IMG/VR virus record: IMGVR_UViG_3300032820_000008
Span: 1 to 59,448 of that record
Strand: one strand, 5' to 3'
Origin: a virus
DNA length: 59,448 nt
The notes below the pieces were generated by a model. The model searched no databases. It was not told where the DNA came from and worked only from the letters and a program-made list of their open reading frames with translations. The position numbers were made by a program, and so were the translations under genes. Below, piece by piece: positions 49,386 to 58,293 of this stretch (its first letter is position 1; every line of letters begins with the position of its first letter).

Positions 49386-51911
49386 ATGGCTATAGATCCA
49401 ACTGCACCTGAATTAGAAGTAGTTTTTCCTGACGGGCGTCCTGTTTCCGAGTTTACAGAAGATCAGGAAGACATGGGTACGGTCTTAGAGTTTGATGTTT
49501 CTCCCGAGGGCGGCGTTCAACGAACATCTTTAGAAATTATAATTCCTGTGGATGAAGAGGAAGATGATTTTTATGCAAACCTTGTTGACGAAATATCAGA
49601 AGAAGATCCTGATGTCTTGGAAGCAGTTGCGTCCGATCTATTAAAAGATTTTGAAACTGATTTAAGTTCCAGAAAAGATTGGCTTCAGACTTATGCTGAT
49701 GGTTTAGAGTTACTAGGGTTAAAAATAGAAACCCGTACCGAACCGTGGGCTGGTGCGTGTGGGGTTTACCATCCTTTGTTAGCTGAAGCACTTGTAAAAT
49801 TTCAATCCGAAACGGTAATGGAAACATTACCTTCTAGCGGCCCTGTTAAAACAAAAATCATTGGTAAGGAAACACCGGAGAATAAAGCTGCCGCTGTTAA
49901 TGTCGCTGCTGATATGAATTATTGGTTGATGGACAAGATGCCGGAATATCGTGGAGAGCATGAACGCATGTTGTGGGGCTTAGGTCTTGCGGGTAATGCG
50001 TTTAAAAAAGTTTACTACGATCCAACAAGTTGTCGCCCCGCTTCTATCTATGTACCTGCTGAAGATATTGTTGTGCCATATGGCGCAAGCAGTTTGGACT
50101 CTGCGGAACGTGTCGCGCATGTTATGCGCAAAACAGAAAATGAAGTTCGTAAATTACAGGCGGTTGGGTTCTATAGGGACATTGAATTAGGCGCTCCTGA
50201 AAGTGCTGCATATGTAGATGAAATAGAAAAAAAGATTGCAGAGAATATGGGGCTTAATGCTGCGTCCGATGATCGGTACACCATCCTCGAATTCCACGTT
50301 GATATTGATTTAGAGGGATATGAAGATGAGGATGACGATGGTGAATCTACAGGAATTGGATTGCCCTATATTGTTACGCTCGATAAAACCAACCAAGTAG
50401 TTTTAGCAATTCGTCGTAATTGGCTAGAAGATGATCCTAAGAAAATGAAACGGCAACATTTTGTCCATTACCCCTATATACCGGGATTTGGTTTTTATGC
50501 GTTTGGTTTGGTTCATTTGTTAGGTTCATTTGCAAAATCAGGAACGTCTTTAATACGTCAGCTTGTTGATGCTGGAACACTAAGTAATCTTCCCGGCGGT
50601 TTTAAAACTAAGGGGATGCGTGTTAAGGGTGATGACACGCCAATATCTCCTGCTGAATTTCGTGATGTTGATATTGCCAGCGGTGCGCTTAGAGAAAATA
50701 TTATGCCGCTGCCTTACAAAGAACCAAGTCAGGTTCTATTTCAACTAATGCAAAGTATTGTTGAAGAAGGTAGACGGTTTGCGTCGATTGCTGATTTAAA
50801 AATTAGTGACATGTCGTCGCAATCGCCCGTAGGCACGACATTAGCAATTCTTGAACGCACATTAAAAGTAATGTCGTCGGTGCAATCGCGTGTTTACGCG
50901 GCAATGAAACAAGAATTTAAAATCCTTGCTCATATTATTAGGGAAGATACTCCCGCTGATTATTCTTACGAACCCATGCAAGGACGACCTTCCGTTAAAC
51001 AGTCCGATTATGACATGGTGGAAGTAATTCCGGTTGCTAATCCAAATTCTTCGACGATGGCTCAAAAAGTTGTGCAGTATCAAACGGTGCTTCAATTGGC
51101 GCAAACGGCTCCTCAATTGTACGACCTGCCACAGCTACACAAACAAATGTTGGATACGATAGGGATAGATAACGTTAATAAACTTATTCCGACTGAAGAA
51201 GATGAAAAACCAATGGACCCAGTTTCTGAAAACATGGATATTATTACTGGTAAACCGGTAAAAGCTTTTATATACCAAGATCACGAAGCGCATATCCAAG
51301 TTCATTTAAATGCGGCGCAAGATCCTTACATACAGGGGATCATGCAAAATAATCCTAATGCACAAGGAGTAAACGCGGCTGGGCAAGCTCATGTTGCGGA
51401 ACATGTAGCATTTTTATATCGCGCTAAATTGGAAGAACAACTTGGTGTACCACTGCCACCGCCTGATGAGCCGTTACCAAAAGAAGTGGAAATGGAACTT
51501 TCCCGTCTTGCAGCTCAAGCATCTCAAAAATTGTTGCAGGAAAACACAGCTCGGAAACAACAGGAGGCTGCACAAGAAGCTGCACAAGATCCAGTTGTTC
51601 AGATGCAACAACAGGAAATGCAAATCAAACAAGGAGATTTGCAGCGTAAGGTCACAAAAGACCAAACAGATGCGCAATTCAAACAGGCAGAACTTGCTGT
51701 TGATACGAAGGCTAAGGAAATGGAACTTGCCCTGGATGCGGAACGCATTCAATCGGAAGAAAAACAAACACTTGCAAAAATCCTAGCAGATAGCCATAAA
51801 GAAGAAGAAGTATTAAATGTTAAACAGTTGATTGAAGGAGCTAAAATGGGTATACAGAGCACTGCCATAAACAATAAAAAAGAACAAAATACCATGGAAG
51901 ATAATGAATGA
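49386..51911 (+). CDS. Portal protein
   Basis: This 841-residue protein is of podovirus type. An acidic N-terminus precedes the portal core with WAGACGVYHPLLAEALVKFQ (about residue 119), WGLGLAGNAFKKVYYDPTSC and YVPAEDIVVPYGASSLDSAE (about 223). A stem/crown region of helices (SKSGTSLIRQ-like, GTTLAILERTLKVMSSVQSR near 486) follows, and a long Gln-rich C-terminal coiled coil covers about 720-830. It directly follows the terminase gene with RBS AAAGGTAA. It forms the dodecameric channel at one capsid vertex. Confidence 0.88.
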   Translation: MAIDPTAPELEVVFPDGRPVSEFTEDQEDMGTVLEFDVSPEGGVQRTSLEIIIPVDEEEDDFYANLVDEISEEDPDVLEAVASDLLKDFETDLSSRKDWLQTYADGLELLGLKIETRTEPWAGACGVYHPLLAEALVKFQSETVMETLPSSGPVKTKIIGKETPENKAAAVNVAADMNYWLMDKMPEYRGEHERMLWGLGLAGNAFKKVYYDPTSCRPASIYVPAEDIVVPYGASSLDSAERVAHVMRKTENEVRKLQAVGFYRDIELGAPESAAYVDEIEKKIAENMGLNAASDDRYTILEFHVDIDLEGYEDEDDDGESTGIGLPYIVTLDKTNQVVLAIRRNWLEDDPKKMKRQHFVHYPYIPGFGFYAFGLVHLLGSFAKSGTSLIRQLVDAGTLSNLPGGFKTKGMRVKGDDTPISPAEFRDVDIASGALRENIMPLPYKEPSQVLFQLMQSIVEEGRRFASIADLKISDMSSQSPVGTTLAILERTLKVMSSVQSRVYAAMKQEFKILAHIIREDTPADYSYEPMQGRPSVKQSDYDMVEVIPVANPNSSTMAQKVVQYQTVLQLAQTAPQLYDLPQLHKQMLDTIGIDNVNKLIPTEEDEKPMDPVSENMDIITGKPVKAFIYQDHEAHIQVHLNAAQDPYIQGIMQNNPNAQGVNAAGQAHVAEHVAFLYRAKLEEQLGVPLPPPDEPLPKEVEMELSRLAAQASQKLLQENTARKQQEAAQEAAQDPVVQMQQQEMQIKQGDLQRKVTKDQTDAQFKQAELAVDTKAKEMELALDAERIQSEEKQTLAKILADSHKEEEVLNVKQLIEGAKMGIQSTAINNKKEQNTMEDNE

Positions 51912-52099
51912 ATGTTTTTGATTTAATTGATAAAGAAATAGTAGAGAAACATAATTCCTTGTTATCCGCTTTAAGCGCGGGCCATGTAAAAGACTACGCT
52001 GAATATAAATATATATGTGGCGTTATAAGTGGGCTTCTTGGTATTAAGGAATATGTTAATAGCATTAGAGAAAAATTAGAGGGTGAAGAATATGAGTAG
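51908..52099 (+). CDS. Small protein between portal and GroES-like gene
   Basis: This 63-residue protein begins MNVFDLIDKEIVEKHNSLLS, is helical and acidic, and ends NSIREKLEGEEYE. It overlaps the portal stop (ATGA) and the next start. This coupling is the main support. I recall similarly placed short helical proteins in other podoviruses but no function. Confidence 0.65.
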   Translation: MNVFDLIDKEIVEKHNSLLSALSAGHVKDYAEYKYICGVISGLLGIKEYVNSIREKLEGEEYE

Positions 52100-52469
52100 C
52101 AATGCTGAAACTGTAGTAGATATTGGTGTTGAAGAAACAGCAACACAGCTACCAACCCCTACAGGGTGGAAAATTCTTTGCGCTGTTCCTGATATTGAAG
52201 ATGAATTTGACAGTGGGATATTGAAATCAGAAGAAACCAAGCGTAATGAAGAGGTGCTATCTGTAGTCCTGTTTGTTATTGCGTTAGGGCGGGATTGTTA
52301 TGCTGATAAAGACCGATTTCCATCTGGCCCTTGGTGCAAAAAGGGTGATTTCATTTTGGTACGCGCCCATACGGGGTCGAAACTTAATATCCATGGAAAA
52401 GCGTTTCGTTTAATTAATGATGATGCTGTGGAAGCAGTAGTACAAGATCCCCGTGGGATTCATAGGTAA
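52092..52469 (+). CDS. GroES-like (Cpn10-fold) protein
   Basis: In this 125-residue protein the core PTPTGWKILCAVPDIEDEFD followed by SGILKSEETKRN fits the first strands and mobile loop of Cpn10. KGDFILVRAHTGSKLNIHGK, then AFRLINDDAVEAVV, fits the final strands. Phage Cpn10 homologues such as T4 gp31 help fold the major capsid protein with host GroEL. The ATG at 52092 is chosen because GAGGG lies eight bases away; an in-frame GTG at 52083 is less well placed. Location in the head-gene cluster supports a capsid-folding role. Confidence 0.75.
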   Translation: MSSNAETVVDIGVEETATQLPTPTGWKILCAVPDIEDEFDSGILKSEETKRNEEVLSVVLFVIALGRDCYADKDRFPSGPWCKKGDFILVRAHTGSKLNIHGKAFRLINDDAVEAVVQDPRGIHR

Positions 52470-52498
52470 CAGTTGTTTAAAATCAAGAGGATAGTTCT

Positions 52499-53506
52499 AT
52501 GCCACAAACAGCATTAGAAGAGACAGAATTAACTGAATCTGTTGTAGGCGCTCTACCAGAAGTTGAGCCAGATGAAAAACTTGAAGAAAATCAAGAGTTT
52601 GAAGTCATTATTGAGGATGATACGCCTCAAGAAGATCGTCAACGCGATCCAATGCCAGAAACTATTGTCGATGACCTCGAAAATGATGAATTAGAGGAAT
52701 ACTCAGCCGAAAAAACCAAACAGCTTAAAAAAGTTTGGCACGATGAACGCCGTGCAAAGGAAGCAGCAGAACGGGAACGTGAAGCTGCGGTTGCTTTTGC
52801 CAAACAAATAATGAGCGAAAACAATGCGTTAAAGCATGATCTAGGTAGAGGGGAGGAAATGCTGGTCGGTACAGCTAAAACTTCTGCTACTAATGAACTA
52901 GAAGTTGCTAAGAAAAATTTTAAAGAAGCCTACGACGCTGGGGACGTAGATGCAGTAACAAATGCGCAGGAACAATTAGTTTCAGCAAAGATGAAACTCC
53001 AATCGGCTGAAAATTATGTTACACAATATGATCCAGAGGCTTTACAAAACGAACAAAATAATATAAATAATGCTGTAGAAGGTGATTGGTCTGCACAACA
53101 GGTTCCTCAACAGGAACTACCTCTACCAGATGAAAAGGCCGTTGCGTGGCAAAAACGCAATCCTTGGTGGGGTCAAAAACGTGATATGACCAGCCTTGCG
53201 TTTGGTTTGCATGAAGATTTAGTTATGAACGGTGTAGACCCAACGTCTGATGAGTATTATGAAAGCATAGATACAAATATGCGGAAAAGGTTTCCTGAAG
53301 AGTTCAAACAGGAAGCAGAGGAAGAAACAAGTTCACCAAAACGAACGAGAAAGTCCCAAACGACTGTGGTTTCCCCTGTTAAAAGAACCACTGGTTCAAG
53401 GAAAGCAGTGATAACAGCATCAGAAAAGAGACTTGCAGACAGACTACAGCTTACACCCGAAGCGTATGTAGCTGAAAAACTGAAATTGGAGGCACAACAT
53501 GGCTGA
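52499..53506 (+). CDS. Scaffolding protein candidate
   Basis: This 335-residue protein is very acidic at the N-terminus (EVEPDEKLEENQEFEVIIED). It has a central coiled coil (KVWHDERRAKEAAEREREAA, then NALKHDLGRGEEML), a short Trp-rich segment (NPWWGQKRDMTSLAFG) and a basic C-terminus (SPKRTRKSQTTVVSPVKRTT). This is the plan of phage scaffolding proteins, whose basic C-terminus binds coat protein. It lies between GroES-like and head proteins upstream of the major capsid gene. RBS AGAGG near the ATG is adequate. Confidence 0.75.
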   Translation: MPQTALEETELTESVVGALPEVEPDEKLEENQEFEVIIEDDTPQEDRQRDPMPETIVDDLENDELEEYSAEKTKQLKKVWHDERRAKEAAEREREAAVAFAKQIMSENNALKHDLGRGEEMLVGTAKTSATNELEVAKKNFKEAYDAGDVDAVTNAQEQLVSAKMKLQSAENYVTQYDPEALQNEQNNINNAVEGDWSAQQVPQQELPLPDEKAVAWQKRNPWWGQKRDMTSLAFGLHEDLVMNGVDPTSDEYYESIDTNMRKRFPEEFKQEAEEETSSPKRTRKSQTTVVSPVKRTTGSRKAVITASEKRLADRLQLTPEAYVAEKLKLEAQHG

Positions 53507-53981
53507 AGGTACTAGACCCGTAGGACGACCCCCTCGCGAAAGTAGGGAGGGAGAAGTTCGTGCTAAAAAGGAACGTCCAAAAGAATGGACGCCTCCTGAG
53601 TTGTTACCGAGTGTAGATGAAGAAGATGGTTATTCTTATCGCTACATTCGCACAGCTACAATGGGCCAACCAGATCCTAAAAATGTGTCTGCTAAATTTC
53701 GGGAAGGATGGGAACCTGTAAAAGCTTCGGAACATCCAGAGGCTTTTTCAATGGCCGACTCCAATAGTCAATTTACTGATGTCATAGAAGTTGGTGGGCT
53801 TCTTCTTTGCAAAACAGACGAAGGACTTACCCAACAGAGAGATGCGTATGTTGATAATAGAACAAATCAAGCTACGCAATCTGTTGATAGTAATTACATG
53901 CGTGAAAATGACCCTCGAATGCCTTTGTTTAAGGATAAGTCAACTAAAGTGACTTTTGGTTCTGGGAAAGGAAACGCATAA
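53499..53981 (+). CDS. Head-region protein, AT-hook-like start
   Basis: This 160-residue protein begins MAEGTRPVGRPPRESREGEV, with an AT-hook-like GRPPR. A Pro/Trp-rich segment (KKERPKEWTPPELLPSVDEE) follows, then a core with YRYIRTATMGQPDPKNVSAK and FREGWEPVKASEHPEAFSM. It overlaps the scaffold stop by eight bases; GGAGG precedes the ATG. I recognise the YIRT and WEPV blocks from head-gene clusters of aquatic podoviruses but no assigned function. Confidence 0.65.
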   Translation: MAEGTRPVGRPPRESREGEVRAKKERPKEWTPPELLPSVDEEDGYSYRYIRTATMGQPDPKNVSAKFREGWEPVKASEHPEAFSMADSNSQFTDVIEVGGLLLCKTDEGLTQQRDAYVDNRTNQATQSVDSNYMRENDPRMPLFKDKSTKVTFGSGKGNA

Positions 53982-54013
53982 TTATTTAACGTAAGTTTAA
54001 AGAGGACTTGAGT

Positions 54014-54613
54014 ATGGCTACTTCTGCTACTCCCTATGGGCTAAAACCTATAGGTCTAATAGGTGGGCAATCCTATGCAGGCTCCACCAGACAGATAAAA
54101 ATTGCATCTACGTATGGCACTAATATATTCACCGGTAGCATTGTTAGTATCGTTGCTGCGGGAACGTTGGAAATCGTTACTACTATAGGTAGTAATGCTT
54201 CGCAGTTTCCTGCCGGTACTGTTGGTGTCTTTGTAGGTTGCTCTTACACTGATCCAAGCACTTCCCAGAAAACTTTCAAACAATATTGGCCTACTGGTAC
54301 AGTAGCTACTGATGCTGTTGGATATGTCGTCGATGATCCTGACGTACTATTCATGGCGCAAGCAGATGCGACGGTTCCACAGACAGCTTTGGGAATTAAT
54401 TGCCCACTTGCTGCTGTTCAATCAACTAGTACAGGCTCAACAACTACAGGTAATTCTACTTCCGCCGTAGACGCGACAGTGGCTGTGACGACAGGAATTG
54501 CCTTCAGAATTGTTGATTTTGTTGATAGTACAACATCCACTGTAGGCGATACTTATACTGACTTAATAGTCAAGTTTAATAATCACTCCTACTACAATCC
54601 AGTTGGAATCTAG
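54014..54613 (+). CDS. Beta-rich head protein, decoration candidate
   Basis: This 199-residue protein starts MATSATPYGLKPIGLIGGQS. The sequence is rich in Thr/Ser/Gly/Val, with DATVPQTALGINCPLAAVQ, then VTTGIAFRIVDFVDS. It sits directly upstream of the major capsid gene, where many phages encode the decoration or head fibre protein. RBS AGAGGA precedes the ATG at 54014; an in-frame TTG six bases upstream is rejected. Confidence 0.65.
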   Translation: MATSATPYGLKPIGLIGGQSYAGSTRQIKIASTYGTNIFTGSIVSIVAAGTLEIVTTIGSNASQFPAGTVGVFVGCSYTDPSTSQKTFKQYWPTGTVATDAVGYVVDDPDVLFMAQADATVPQTALGINCPLAAVQSTSTGSTTTGNSTSAVDATVAVTTGIAFRIVDFVDSTTSTVGDTYTDLIVKFNNHSYYNPVGI

Positions 54614-54626
54614 GGAGTAATTAACT

Positions 54627-55538
54627 ATGGCTATGAGTAGAGCACAACTACTAAAGGAACTCCTGCCGGGGCTTAATGCTCTTTTTGGGCTTGAGTACAA
54701 ACAGTACGGTGAGGAGCACAAAGAAATTTTCGAGCAGGAAACTTCTGAACGCTCATTTGAAGAAGAGGTGAAGCTCTCTGGTTTTGCAGCCGCTCCGGTG
54801 AAAGACGAGGGAAGTGCCATCGCTTACGATAATGCACAGGAAGCATGGACGGCTCGATACAACCACGAAACCATTGCTATGGGATTTTCGATTACGGAAG
54901 AAGCCATGGAGGATAACCTCTATGACTCACTTTCTGCTCGATATACCAAGGCATTGGCTCGTGCAATGGCATACACAAAACAGGTTAAGGGCGCGAATAT
55001 ATTAAATCGTGCTTTTAATAGTGATTACACCTTTGGTGATGGTGTAGTTTTGTGTAGTACCGCGCATCCGTTAGTTTCTGGTGGAACTAATTCAAACCGT
55101 CCCTCCACGGCGGCAGATTTGAATGAAACGTCGCTTGAGTCGGCGGTAATTCAAATTTCTAACTGGACGGACGAGCGAGGGCTTTTGGTTGCTGGTAAAC
55201 CAAAGAAACTCGTTATCCCACCGGACTTGATGTTTATTGCTCAACGATTGTTGAAATCGGAAGGGCGTGTTAGCACTGCTGACAATGACATCAATGCGGT
55301 TAGGTCGATGGGCGTTATTCCCGGTGGGTTTGGCGTTAATCACTACCTTACTGATACTAATGCTTGGTTTGTGACGACTGATATTCCGAATGGCTTGAAG
55401 TATTTTGTCCGTACTCCTATGAGTACATCTATGGACGGAGACTTCGACACTGGGAATGCGCGTTACAAAGCTCGTGAGCGGTATTCGTTCGGTGTATCTG
55501 ATCCATTAGGAATATTCGGTAGCCCCGGATCATCCTAA
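54627..55538 (+). CDS. Major capsid protein
   Basis: This 303-residue protein has a helical N-terminus (LLKELLPGLNALFGLEYKQY), an E-loop-like stretch (FEEEVKLSGFAAAPVKDEGS), and a P-domain long helix with GFSITEEAMEDNLYDSLSAR. A beta-rich axial domain follows (KKLVIPPDLMFIAQRLLKSE, TDTNAWFVTTDIPNGLKYFV). It ends DPLGIFGSPGSS. The pattern is that of HK97-fold coat proteins of the Mu gpT/F-like group. It lies after scaffold and decoration genes and is closed by its own terminator, as expected for the most expressed late gene. RBS GGGAG precedes the ATG. Confidence 0.85.
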   Translation: MAMSRAQLLKELLPGLNALFGLEYKQYGEEHKEIFEQETSERSFEEEVKLSGFAAAPVKDEGSAIAYDNAQEAWTARYNHETIAMGFSITEEAMEDNLYDSLSARYTKALARAMAYTKQVKGANILNRAFNSDYTFGDGVVLCSTAHPLVSGGTNSNRPSTAADLNETSLESAVIQISNWTDERGLLVAGKPKKLVIPPDLMFIAQRLLKSEGRVSTADNDINAVRSMGVIPGGFGVNHYLTDTNAWFVTTDIPNGLKYFVRTPMSTSMDGDFDTGNARYKARERYSFGVSDPLGIFGSPGSS

Positions 55539-55551
55539 TAAAAACATAGGA

Positions 55552-55578
55552 AGGGGTACCTAGTACCCCTTTTTATTT
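55552..55578 (+). terminator. Terminator after the major capsid gene
   Basis: Plus strand GGGGTAC-CTA-GTACCCC followed by TTTTTATTT. Perfect 7-bp stem 14 bases after the capsid stop; it probably reduces, rather than blocks, transcription into the next genes. Confidence 0.92.
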
Positions 55579-55581
55579 AAA

Positions 55582-55660
55582 CTGGGAAAATTAGCCCTAG
55601 CGACTGTCCCAGCAGACGCTTACCAAGACTCTAGGGCAAAACCTTTGGTAAGGAGGTACT
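55582..55660 (+). promoter_or_regulatory. Pseudoknot-forming leader of the 55665 gene
   Basis: Pairings seen: GCCCTAG (55594-55600) with CTAGGGC (55631-55637), enclosing a hairpin CG-A-CTG (loop TCCCAG) CAG-A-CG (55601-55618). CTTACCAA (55619-55626) pairs with TTGGTAAG (55645-55652) outside the stem, making an H-type pseudoknot whose 3' strand covers the first bases of the AAGGAGG ribosome-binding site. The hairpin loop TCCCAG can also pair with CTGGGA at 55582-55587. Such an arrangement is typical of cis-acting RNA that controls translation. No known riboswitch class was recognised. Confidence 0.65.
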
Positions 55661-55664
55661 AAAA

Positions 55665-56171
55665 GTGGCTAAAACTACTTTTTCCGGTCCTGTTCGATCT
55701 CTGGCAGGATTCATTAATGCGGGTTCAACGGGTGTCGTTAGTCTAACGTCTGACACGACTTTGACTGTTGCAGCTCACGCAGGAAGACTACTACTAACTA
55801 ATGACGCCGATGGCAAATTCACGTTGCCGTCGATTGACGTTACAACGCCCAGTGATCCGACAGATCCTACTCAACTCAATAATCTTGGTGCGACATTCAC
55901 CTTTTTGGTAATTACCGCAGCCACGGATATGGATATTTTGACCGATGGAACAGATAAGTTTGTCGGTGGACTTTATCTTGGTAAGAGTGATGCAGCAGGT
56001 AAGACCTTTATGTCTGGCGGATCGAACGATGTCATCACAATGAATGGCACTACCAAGGGCGGTATTGTTGGCACGGTAGTTACCTGTTACGCAGCAGCTA
56101 GTGCAAAATATGTTGTTAGTGGAATTGCCCTTGCTTCCGGTACAGTGGTTACTCCATTTGCTGACGCATAA
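55665..56171 (+). CDS. Beta-rich virion protein with GTG start
   Basis: This 168-residue protein starts at GTG with AAGGAGG eight bases upstream, inside the pseudoknot described for its leader. The sequence is a Thr/Ser/Gly-rich beta protein (TTFSGPVRSLAGFINAGST, VITAATDMDILTDGTDKFVG, SGGSNDVITMNGTTKGGIVG). It fits a capsid surface or head-fibre subunit made in controlled amounts. It is the first gene after the capsid terminator. No family is named. Confidence 0.7.
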   Translation: MAKTTFSGPVRSLAGFINAGSTGVVSLTSDTTLTVAAHAGRLLLTNDADGKFTLPSIDVTTPSDPTDPTQLNNLGATFTFLVITAATDMDILTDGTDKFVGGLYLGKSDAAGKTFMSGGSNDVITMNGTTKGGIVGTVVTCYAAASAKYVVSGIALASGTVVTPFADA

Positions 56172-56182
56172 GGGAGGTTGTT

Positions 56183-56431
56183 ATGCCAAATGTAGGCGGC
56201 AGAAAATTTCCTTATACAGCACAAGGTATGCGCGAAGCTCAAGACTATTCTGACATTAGTGGCGTACCTATAAACCGTACATATCGACATGGCGGGGCCA
56301 TAGATATGTACGGTGAAGGTGGTAAGGTTAAGAAAAAGCGTAAAAAACCTAAATCTAAAGTAATAGCTAATGTTGCTAAAACAGGTATTGATGGTAAATC
56401 GCGTGTAAAAACTAAAACCAAATACTGCTAG
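56183..56431 (+). CDS. Small basic protein
   Basis: This 82-residue protein starts MPNVGGRKFPYTAQGMREAQ. The middle has Gly-rich turns (RHGGAIDMYGEGGKV) and the C-terminal half is strongly basic (KKKRKKPKSKVIANVAKTGI). The VGGRKFPYT start and GGK-rich tail are recurrent among small head-region proteins in uncultured phages. It is probably virion-associated and DNA-contacting; this is an inference from charge and position. RBS GGGAGG precedes the ATG. Confidence 0.65.
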   Translation: MPNVGGRKFPYTAQGMREAQDYSDISGVPINRTYRHGGAIDMYGEGGKVKKKRKKPKSKVIANVAKTGIDGKSRVKTKTKYC

Positions 56432-56440
56432 AGGTGGTTT

Positions 56441-57055
56441 ATGGCTCTTTCAGACGTAAAAGCAGTATTTATTACTGCTGACACAGTGGCACTTGATGCT
56501 GATGGTATATCCGAAGCAGCAGCCGTTGGGGAGGACGCAGCACTCGTAATAGGTGGTGCGTTAGCTTCTGGTGGCTCTTGTACTTTTAACGCAGGACGAA
56601 TTGTAACTATTCTTTCTGCTGGTGATGATTCTGGTATATCGTTTACTGTAACTGGGACTGATGTAAATAGTGATTCCCAAACAGAGTCCATTACAGGTGC
56701 AAATGCAGGGACAGCTACTGGGTCTAAATATTTTTTAACAATATCCGGTATTTCAGCAGTTGGTGATCCCGCAGGTAATGTTTCGGCAGGAGTAAATGCT
56801 TCTGCTGGCAATGTCATCTTTGCGGGTCGTTCCCGCCTTAAAGGGGTATTTACGGTTAACTCTGCAACAGCAGGGACAATTAGTTTTACAAATACCTCTC
56901 CAGCAGGTACTGCTTTGATGAAACTAGGTACTGTTGCTTCGGCTACTGTATCGAGAGATGTCACTGTTCCTGATGAAGGCGTTGTATTTAGTGCAGGTGT
57001 TTATGTGCAATACACGGTTGCTACCTTTACTAACATGACTGCGTATCACGCCTAA
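56441..57055 (+). CDS. Beta-rich head or head-tail protein
   Basis: This 204-residue protein is made of short strands rich in Ala, Gly, Thr and Val (FITADTVALDADGISEAAAV, SGISFTVTGTDVNSDSQTES, NVIFAGRSRLKGVFTVNSAT). It has no Cys or TM segment. RBS AGAGGTGG precedes the ATG. Its composition resembles that of head-tail joining or decoration proteins. Its neighbours are small head proteins and a basic internal-type protein. Confidence 0.65.
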   Translation: MALSDVKAVFITADTVALDADGISEAAAVGEDAALVIGGALASGGSCTFNAGRIVTILSAGDDSGISFTVTGTDVNSDSQTESITGANAGTATGSKYFLTISGISAVGDPAGNVSAGVNASAGNVIFAGRSRLKGVFTVNSATAGTISFTNTSPAGTALMKLGTVASATVSRDVTVPDEGVVFSAGVYVQYTVATFTNMTAYHA

Positions 57056-57070
57056 ACAGAGGGTATTAAA

Positions 57071-58282
57071 ATGGTACAGCGAAGATTTGGTGGGCCTGAA
57101 GGCAAAGTTGCATTTCATAAAGAAATGAAGGCGACACACGAAGAGAGAAAAAAAGCTGATAAAAAAGCTGATAAAAAAGATGATAAAAAAGCTACTACTC
57201 CTACCGCAGCACAACTTGCGACAGCGGCAGGTAGAAGAAGCAATAAAAGAGCACAAAGACTAGCAACCGGTGCAGCTAAGACAGGAACTAAAGTTAAGTT
57301 TGGCGTAGGGTCTGATAAAACGGTTAACGGACAAGCAAATGTAACTAAAGATCAGTTAGTAAAGGCTGGATTTCCGACCAATACCAAAGGTCTCCGAGAT
57401 TACATGAATGCTTGGAATAGAACTGGTAAACGCCCTACTAAAGCGACTGCTACTCCTACTAAAGCGGCTGTTAAACCTACTACTGTTGCCCGAAGAGGAA
57501 ATGCTAATGCTGTACCCGGTAGAAGGGGTGTTAAACCACCAACGGTTAAAGCTCCAATTCATACAGCGTTAAAGCGGAGAATTACAAAACCAACTGAAAG
57601 CAGAGCTACTTATGACGCTAGAAGAATGAAAGAAAGGCTTGCTAGAGAAAAAGCAAGAAAAGAAGATACCAGAGTTGCTTATGACGCTGGAAGAAAGAAA
57701 CAAAGGCTTGCTATAGAAGAAGCAAAAGCTAAACAATTACGAGATGCTCAGGCTACTACTACTCCTCCTCTTAACGCTGCTGAAGCCAGAGAAGAAGCAA
57801 AAGCTAAACGATTACGGGATGCTGCTGCGACTAAACGAGCTACAACGGAGCGAATACAGGCTGGACGTAAAAGAATTGCTGATGCTGGAGCTGACGGACC
57901 CTCAAGAAGAGGTATTTTGAGTCAACCACAACAGCATCCTAAAGAAGAAGACAAAAGTATAATTTCAGAAACTATAGAGAAGTATTTAGGACCGACTGCT
58001 GGAGGAAGGGCGGCAACAGTTGCTGGCGCAGTTGCAGGTGGAGGAGCAGGAGCAGGAGTAGTAAAAGGAATTACAGCACTAGTTAAAAAACTCGGAAGAA
58101 TCCCCACGATGGCGGAGGTGAAAGCCCTTGCACAAGGCAATATTACAAGAGGAGAGTTTCGTGGTGGAGAGACTTTTAAAAAAGGCGGTCTTGTTAAAAA
58201 ATCTGCTGCTAAAAAACCATCTCGCAAAAAATCTATTGATGGTATTGCGCGTAGAGGTAAAACCAGAGCTAAACATAGATAG
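57071..58282 (+). CDS. Basic, partly repetitive internal-type protein
   Basis: This 403-residue protein is dominated by Lys, Arg and Ala. The N-terminal part is charged (KKADKKADKKDDKKATTPTA) and includes a small domain with TKDQLVKAGFPTNTKGLRDY. The middle holds Arg/Glu coiled repeats (ARREKARKEDTRVAYDAGRK-like) at about residues 190-270. A Gly/Ala hydrophobic segment near 318-335 (AATVAGAVAGGGAGAGVV) is followed by a basic tail with RRGKTRAKHR. It is probably packaged with DNA or acts as an assembly factor. No enzyme motif is seen. Confidence 0.6.
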   Translation: MVQRRFGGPEGKVAFHKEMKATHEERKKADKKADKKDDKKATTPTAAQLATAAGRRSNKRAQRLATGAAKTGTKVKFGVGSDKTVNGQANVTKDQLVKAGFPTNTKGLRDYMNAWNRTGKRPTKATATPTKAAVKPTTVARRGNANAVPGRRGVKPPTVKAPIHTALKRRITKPTESRATYDARRMKERLAREKARKEDTRVAYDAGRKKQRLAIEEAKAKQLRDAQATTTPPLNAAEAREEAKAKRLRDAAATKRATTERIQAGRKRIADAGADGPSRRGILSQPQQHPKEEDKSIISETIEKYLGPTAGGRAATVAGAVAGGGAGAGVVKGITALVKKLGRIPTMAEVKALAQGNITRGEFRGGETFKKGGLVKKSAAKKPSRKKSIDGIARRGKTRAKHR

Positions 58283-58293
58283 TGGTATGAAAT

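Noticed and set aside
55582-55660. Assignment of the leader to a named riboswitch class (glutamine, SAM-II, preQ1).
   Set aside because: Pseudoknot topology is similar in outline but the conserved core bases of those classes, as I remember them, are not present.
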